Assembly: GCA_002901265.1 (NCBI GenBank)
Contig: PPHI01000039.1
Location: 1-64,000 of the forward strand
Length of the DNA: 64,000 bases
Source: Rhodopirellula baltica
GTDB taxonomy: Bacteria; Planctomycetota; Planctomycetia; Pirellulales; Pirellulaceae
Direction of reading: 5' to 3'
Translations under genes and position numbers: made by a program
Shown here: positions 59,091 through 64,000 of the stretch, in pieces
How positions within the stretch are numbered: the stretch's first letter is position 1
Layout: each line of letters starts with the position of its first letter
The notes under the pieces: model-generated
What the model saw: only the letters and a program-made list of their open reading frames with translations
Databases searched by the model: none
Told to the model about the DNA's origin: nothing

Positions 59091-59462
59091 ATTGGGATGC
59101 TCAAAGCAATCAGGAGGTGCAAATCGATACGTTCCATCCCACTGAAGCCTTCAATCGTCCGTGACACGTTGGCCAACTGAATCTGCCCGATCACTCCGTG
59201 GTTCGGTTGCTTGGCGAACGCGGATTTGGCAGCGTCCCACCGCACACGTTCCCTCGTCAGATTTTCGGATCTGGCCGCGCAGATTTGCCAACCTTTACGT
59301 CTTACCACCCCCAACCCGCTCGGAAACAATTCCTGTTAGCCGAGCTCTTCGGGTCGTGCCGATTCTGCGGTTCACAATCGCACTCTGTAAATCACAAGAC
59401 TTTTTGCTTAGGCAAGTCGAATCGTATCTTGCAGCCGATGCCTCCAAAACATGGACGTGAAG
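59091..59462. other. Divergent intergenic region, no gene seen
   Basis: It lies between the giant gene start (minus) and the small exported protein gene (plus). It should hold both promoters. The frames on both strands look random and no clear consensus promoter or RNA is visible. Confidence 0.4.
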
Positions 59463-60134
59463 ATGCAATTCAATGGCGAACAACGATACGACAATGGCCG
59501 TTTTTCCGAGCGATGCCGACGTCGCGTGATACAGTTGCTGCTAGTCGTTATTGCTGGTGCTGGGACGTACCAACCCGTAACAGCTAACGACGATCCGTCA
59601 TTCGCAGATCTGCTCCACAAAGATGCCGTAGGGCCCCCGGATCAATCGACACCGTTTTCGACGGCCATCGAAGTCGTGCCATCGTCCCAAAACATCATCG
59701 ACGAGGTTTCGACCGGCAGCGTACCGGCTTCCAGTGCAAACGCCACCTGGTTGGACATTCGTCCTAGAGCCGTTCGTACGGAAACCCGGATCTTGGTCTC
59801 AGCGAAAGATCTGCCTGAAGACACCAGTGGACTCCCCGAAATCGACTCGACTGTTTCGGCACCGTATCTCTGCGATTGCGACTTGGGGCTCAAAGACTTC
59901 ATGTGGGGAGCGAGCTTCTGCCATTACCCATTGTATTTTGAAGATCCGTACTTGGAACGTTACGGGATGGCCACCGCTTGCGTCAATCGTGCCCCCGCGG
60001 TTCAAAGCGCCGCCAATTTCGCATGGAAAACAAGTCTATTACCGGTCAGTATGGCACTCGATCCACCTTGGCAACGACAGACGAGCGGATTCCATCAGCC
60101 CTATTGGATGCGAACAATCAAAGCGATTCGTTAA
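59463..60134 (+). CDS. Small exported planctomycete protein
   Basis: A 223-aa protein from ATG at 59463. A basic, then hydrophobic N-terminus (CRRRVIQLLLVVIAGAGTYQ) ending near VTAND is a signal peptide. The second half has FCHYPLYFEDPYLERYGMAT, a motif seen in many planctomycete envelope proteins of unknown role (xPLYFEExNLERYG). Two Cys (YLCDCDLG) stand before it. It lies alone on the plus strand between the adaptor genes and the giant adhesin gene. Its last 17 bases overlap the 3' end of the M50/HlyD gene, tail to tail. It may assist the surface system around it, but that is a guess from position. Confidence 0.78.
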   Translation: MQFNGEQRYDNGRFSERCRRRVIQLLLVVIAGAGTYQPVTANDDPSFADLLHKDAVGPPDQSTPFSTAIEVVPSSQNIIDEVSTGSVPASSANATWLDIRPRAVRTETRILVSAKDLPEDTSGLPEIDSTVSAPYLCDCDLGLKDFMWGASFCHYPLYFEDPYLERYGMATACVNRAPAVQSAANFAWKTSLLPVSMALDPPWQRQTSGFHQPYWMRTIKAIR

Positions 60135-62322
60135 ACGCAGATCGAACCGCTTGATCAAAAATACTCGATAGCGTTCGTGGCGAAACACCAATTCTCGCTA
60201 TGCCGCGGCCTCCGACAAGCAATGCCGACGTCTCGTCATCGACAACGATCGAGACCTTGTATGTCGGTTGCAGTGGAACGGCGGATGCCTGTGACTGTTC
60301 AACGCTCGGCACCCACTTGTCGATTGTCAATTCCGCTGGGACTTGATCCACATTGATTCGTGCAATTGTTTTCACGGTTCCACGAACAACTTCCCCTCGG
60401 GAACTCTGCAAACTCAAATCGACGCTCTGCCCAGACTCGACCAGCGCGACATCGTCCTCTCCAACATATGCGATCACCTCATATTCCTCAGGCGACGCGA
60501 CAAGACAAAACAGAGTTTGTCTCGACAAAAAGCTGCCTCGATTTTCACCATCAGTCGGCCTTCCCTGCCAACTGATCAATTGCAATTGATCGGCAATCGT
60601 TTCCTTTTGCGAAGGTGCCGGAAACACGATGCCATCGCGGGGAGCGACTAGACGCAACGCTTCTTTGTCAGTCAATCGCTGACGCAATTGAGACTGGAGG
60701 TCAAGCAAGACTTGATTTGCGAGCGGTATCTGCGCGGCGATGTCTTGGCTTTCATTTCGAAGTGAGTGCAAGTTCTGCAAACGAATTTCCTGCAGCGCGA
60801 TTTCGCTACGCACTTGTTCAATCTGCTTGTCCAAGTCGAGGTTTTCCAACGTTGCCAACAGCTCACCCTGTTGAACGCGTTCACCAACAGCAACGCTGGA
60901 CTCCAATGTCCCTGGTACCGTCACATAAATCTGACGAGCATCCTTTGCCTGCACGACGACAGGAGCCGAGACGCGTATTGGGAACGGGACAACAATCACG
61001 GTCACAATACAGACGCCGAGCAACAGCAAAATCATCGTTAACCGCGTTGCTTTGATCTGTTGACGGAACATCGGATTCTTCAGACTCCTGCCAATTGAAA
61101 CCAAGGGACGTAGCAGCAGTCCCGAAACAATCACCAACTCCATCGCATAAGCCACGACATGAAATCCGGCGGGCACGAGCGCGTGGTGGATCAACAACAG
61201 AATGGAGACCAACACCACGCCGCGATAGATCGCCGATGCCGTCGCATAAAGTCCAAGCAAACTTAGCGACACCGATTCGCCGACACGCCGTCGGATTGCG
61301 TGTACTCCGCCACGGCCGGTCAAACACCAATGCCAAATGCCGCGCAATACCAACCCTGAACGTTGCCACAAGTTAGGAACATCAACGAAGTCAGAAAAGA
61401 CGAAATAGCCGTCGTAACGCAGCAACGGATTCCCATTGATCAAGATTGTGCCAACCGAACAGACCACCATTACGTTGAATAGAATCGTGTTGGCCAAGCT
61501 TGGCGAGGTAAACCACCAAAGCCAACCGCACAGAACAGCAAGCGATAGTTCTGCGAAGATTCCGGCTGAGGAAATTGCAATGCGATGCCATCGATTCCGC
61601 AACGTCCAACTATCCGTTACATCGCAATACAAACATGGTGTGAAGACGAGCAACATCACTCCGATCTCGTGGCACTTGGCTCCGAATCGGCGACAAGCCA
61701 CCGCGTGGGCAAGTTCATGAATGATTTTTGTCCCCGCCAAAACCATGGCCAACAAAATCACATTCAGTGGCGAGAGGAACGCATCGATCGCTGGCAATCG
61801 CTCCGTTGCCAGGTCCCAATGGAAAGCCAACAGCATCGCGCTGATGCTGGCAGCCCCGGCAATGCCCCACGCGCAACCGGCACTGAACAGCCAACCCAAC
61901 CAAGGCGTTATTCGGTCCAGCAACGCTTTCGGATCGACACCGGGGAAGCGGATTCCAAGTGGATTGGCCATAGCGGCTATCAACCGTTTCCGCCGCTGGC
62001 TCCGATGTCGCTCCAGTAGTCGGTCGCCCTGCCCATTGCGACGAGCTAACATCAAGCCGTTTTGGTGAAGTCGTTCCGCAAACGCTTGAATCGCTTCCAC
62101 AGTGATCTGCCGCGCGACAAATGCGTCTTCAAAACAGGCCCTGATTTCGCGATAGGTCGCCTTGCCATCCAAATGGCGAAAGATAAAGAATTCCTCTTCG
62201 CTAAATTCGAAATAGCGAAGTGAAATTGGGTCTTTGATCACCCAGCGATTGTGCCGCTGGCGATCTTGACGATAAACCTCCAAATCGCCGCGATGGCGAA
62301 GTGCCTGGTGAGCTACGTTCAT
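60118..62322 (-). CDS. PqqD-like / M50 protease / HlyD fusion
   Basis: About 734 aa from ATG at 62322. Residues ~15-95 look like a PqqD-type winged domain (RWVIKDPISLRYFEFSEEEF). A multi-helix M50 site-2-protease-like core follows, with zinc-binding HELAH (202-206) and the third ligand Asp304 in NPLLRYDGYF. Further helices and a membrane-fusion HlyD part (~450-734) come last, with the lipoyl half-motifs VTVPGTLESSVAVGERVQQG and RLVAPRDGIVF. Related proteins are annotated as peptide zinc metalloproteases and travel with export pumps. It probably binds, cuts or passes a substrate across the envelope. Its start is 2 bases after the stop of the next adaptor gene. Confidence 0.88.
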   Translation of the reverse strand: MNVAHQALRHRGDLEVYRQDRQRHNRWVIKDPISLRYFEFSEEEFFIFRHLDGKATYREIRACFEDAFVARQITVEAIQAFAERLHQNGLMLARRNGQGDRLLERHRSQRRKRLIAAMANPLGIRFPGVDPKALLDRITPWLGWLFSAGCAWGIAGAASISAMLLAFHWDLATERLPAIDAFLSPLNVILLAMVLAGTKIIHELAHAVACRRFGAKCHEIGVMLLVFTPCLYCDVTDSWTLRNRWHRIAISSAGIFAELSLAVLCGWLWWFTSPSLANTILFNVMVVCSVGTILINGNPLLRYDGYFVFSDFVDVPNLWQRSGLVLRGIWHWCLTGRGGVHAIRRRVGESVSLSLLGLYATASAIYRGVVLVSILLLIHHALVPAGFHVVAYAMELVIVSGLLLRPLVSIGRSLKNPMFRQQIKATRLTMILLLLGVCIVTVIVVPFPIRVSAPVVVQAKDARQIYVTVPGTLESSVAVGERVQQGELLATLENLDLDKQIEQVRSEIALQEIRLQNLHSLRNESQDIAAQIPLANQVLLDLQSQLRQRLTDKEALRLVAPRDGIVFPAPSQKETIADQLQLISWQGRPTDGENRGSFLSRQTLFCLVASPEEYEVIAYVGEDDVALVESGQSVDLSLQSSRGEVVRGTVKTIARINVDQVPAELTIDKWVPSVEQSQASAVPLQPTYKVSIVVDDETSALLVGGRGIARIGVSPRTLSSIFDQAVRSAFNESL

Positions 62323-62323
62323 G

Positions 62324-63244
62324 CTATCGCACCGAAACGGCATCAATTGTCATCGTCGCGCGCAACCCGGGTCGTAAACGCCCTGCTTGGTTGTCAATCT
62401 CGGCAGTGACCTTGACCTGTTCCGTCACTGGATCATTTTCGGGACTAACAAACACCACCGTCCCGTTGAAGCGACTTTTGTTGCGATCCCATCCGATCAC
62501 ATCCAACTGAACTTGACGACCTAGCAATGCATCCGATGCCCGATGTGCATCGATGAAACCATCGACTCGAAGACGTTTGGTATCGACCACTCGAAAGATA
62601 GTCTCACCCGGGGTAACCCATTCGCCCGCTTGGTGAATCGACTCGACCACCATGCCATCTTGCGGGCTGACGATCTTTCGAATTTCTACGTTACGCTTGG
62701 CAAGCTCCAGCTTTGTCAAACTGAGTTTCAATTGCACCGCAGCTTTCTTCAATTCGCTATCTGCTTGCTGGACCGCAAAATCCGCCTGCTCCATCTCGGC
62801 ATGAGCTTGATCCAGTTCGGAATCGGACACACTCAAATTGCTCGCCTGTTTCACGCGAAGTAACCGCTGGTATTGCCGGCTCGCATGTTCGAACTGATTC
62901 TTTGCCGCTTTAATTTTTATCTCGTCTTCCGATTCCAGTTTCGCAATTTCAACCTCTCGTTCGGAACGAGCCATCTCCAATTGCGATTCACTGTCATCGA
63001 TTAACGCCAAGGTCTGACCTTTCGCGACGACGCTCCCTTCGTGAACATCAACGCGTAGCAACGAACCGACCGCACGAGCCGGAACATCAACTTGGTCCGC
63101 CAGGCGAATCAAGACTGACTCAACTGCGATCTCTTCGCCACAAGCGTGGCGACTAAAACCGGGGCAGTTGGCAAGTGTCAACAACACGAAGGCGATGGCC
63201 AGACGGCCTTTCAGTTGTACGATTCGAGTTACAGTATGATCCAT
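62324..63244 (-). CDS. HlyD/RND-type periplasmic adaptor
   Basis: A 306-aa adaptor with an N-terminal hydrophobic signal (LAIAFVLLTLANCPGF). The lipoyl halves are VGSLLRVDVHEGSVVAKGQT and KIVSPQDGMVVESIHQAGEW, split by a helical hairpin (~75-190). A beta-barrel and the end ETAEID-like part (VTEQVKVTAEIDNQAGRLRPG) follow. Such adaptors bridge an inner-membrane pump to the outer membrane. The gene overlaps the upstream adaptor by 16 bases and abuts the M50 gene, so all three are one operon. Confidence 0.9.
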   Translation of the reverse strand: MDHTVTRIVQLKGRLAIAFVLLTLANCPGFSRHACGEEIAVESVLIRLADQVDVPARAVGSLLRVDVHEGSVVAKGQTLALIDDSESQLEMARSEREVEIAKLESEDEIKIKAAKNQFEHASRQYQRLLRVKQASNLSVSDSELDQAHAEMEQADFAVQQADSELKKAAVQLKLSLTKLELAKRNVEIRKIVSPQDGMVVESIHQAGEWVTPGETIFRVVDTKRLRVDGFIDAHRASDALLGRQVQLDVIGWDRNKSRFNGTVVFVSPENDPVTEQVKVTAEIDNQAGRLRPGLRATMTIDAVSVR

Positions 63245-64000
63245 GAGCGAATCGCCTCGTAGATTTCATGAAACCAAACAAATCCAATTGACCTGGTACC
63301 ACAGTCGATTCGACAGCGGATACTTGCACCAGGACGCATCAGGTTCTTTGCATCGTCAGGGACCGCGACGGTCGCCCGTGTGATCAGATTGTCGTGTTGG
63401 CCAACATCTGTCCGCGTTGACAGCTCAATCAACGTTCCGACGAACACTTCCGATCGGTCGCTGGCGATCGAAAACGCAACATCACGTTGGCTGTCAGGTG
63501 ATCGCATCAGTTCGACAAGGTGCCCCGCGCTGCGTTCTGGGATTTCGAGTTCGATTTCCCACGGACCAGACAAATCGGCAACTGTCAAAAGCCGTTGTCC
63601 CCGCGCGACCGGGCGATCCGCCAGCAAGTTCGCCGGATCCCATGTCAACAGTTGGCCGTCGATTGGGCTTTTGATTTGCAGCTCTGCTAGCTGACGTTTC
63701 AACAACGACATCTCCGCAGTGAGATTCTCCAATCGTTGTCGCTGTTCCTGCTCTTCTGCTGCCAAGCGAGTCCCTTCGACGGGGTTATCACGAGATCGCT
63801 CGCTTTGTACCCGCGCCGACGCAATCGCTAACAACTTCTTTTCGGTCGACTGATAGTCTCCAAGCAACTGTTGCAACTCAAGCTCCAACGCTCGATTCCT
63901 GAGTTGCACCAGCGTTTGCCCTGCGACGACTGCTTCATCGTAGGAACAAAGCAGTTCGACGACTTCGCCATCGAATGGGGCAAATACATGTCGGCGCAAA
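63229..64000 (-). CDS. HlyD-type adaptor, cut by window edge
   Basis: The last ~256 residues of an adaptor whose start lies beyond the window. It shows the first lipoyl half (VFAPFDGEVVELLCSYDEAV), a coiled hairpin with TAEMSLLKRQLAELQIKSP, the second lipoyl half (IDGQLLTWDPANLL), and a barrel (GPWEIELEIPERSAGHLVEL) ending in MRPGASIRCRI. The 3' end overlaps the next adaptor by 16 bases. More pump genes may lie upstream. Confidence 0.87.
   Translation of the reverse strand, partial: LRRHVFAPFDGEVVELLCSYDEAVVAGQTLVQLRNRALELELQQLLGDYQSTEKKLLAIASARVQSERSRDNPVEGTRLAAEEQEQRQRLENLTAEMSLLKRQLAELQIKSPIDGQLLTWDPANLLADRPVARGQRLLTVADLSGPWEIELEIPERSAGHLVELMRSPDSQRDVAFSIASDRSEVFVGTLIELSTRTDVGQHDNLITRATVAVPDDAKNLMRPGASIRCRIDCGTRSIGFVWFHEIYEAIRSWIIL

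Overview
The window reads as chromosome from a planctomycete, most likely a Rhodopirellula-like member of the Pirellulaceae. The pointers are a DUF1559 prepilin-like protein with its small lipoprotein, a PVC-type cytochrome/dehydrogenase, a Ser/Thr kinase fused to WD40 repeats, two giant surface proteins with the planctomycete N-terminal 'LExRxLL/V' motif, a small protein with a 'LYFEDPYLERYG' motif, and many secreted proteins of unknown function. I infer the taxon from gene families; no rRNA is present.

Layout. Bases 1-1900 are a decayed accessory patch: two tandem ~247-bp repeats, remnants of a ParDE toxin-antitoxin pair, an IS66 transposase fragment, and two identical tRNA-Asp(GTC) genes, each with its own terminator. 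Bases 2413-24222 are mostly ordinary genes: a bL12-CTD-like small protein, a PfkB sugar kinase, a YcxB-like membrane protein, a Wzz/GumC-like protein, an Nramp-related transporter without the usual metal motifs, a secreted trypsin-like protease, two methyltransferases, a fuconolactonase/dehydrogenase pair, a housekeeping-type sigma factor, a coiled-coil exported protein, a DUF2314-ankyrin protein, and the DUF1559/lipoprotein pair closed by a strong terminator. Bases 24262-31625 hold a 1.75-kaa dockerin/IPT surface protein, a palindrome-rich repeat island, a glycine-zipper protein and a lone HPt protein. Bases 31780-36690 carry a Gfo/Idh/MocA oxidoreductase, the PVC cytochrome and QueG.

The most unusual part is 36857-64000. 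A VgrG spike gene and an FHA-DUF6931-like gene run tail-to-tail into a zinc-ribbon Ser/Thr kinase-WD40 gene. In this sequence that kinase gene is broken by two -1 frameshifts. Its start codon overlaps (ATGA) the stop of a 4,439-aa filamentous-haemagglutinin-like protein built from about 15 imperfect repeats in two lengths. Upstream on the same strand lie a PqqD-like/M50 protease/HlyD fusion and two more HlyD-type adaptors with overlapping ends, separated from the giant gene by a small oppositely oriented secreted protein. I infer that this block makes, exports or senses a cell-surface adhesin; no dedicated outer-membrane TpsB-type partner is visible in the window.
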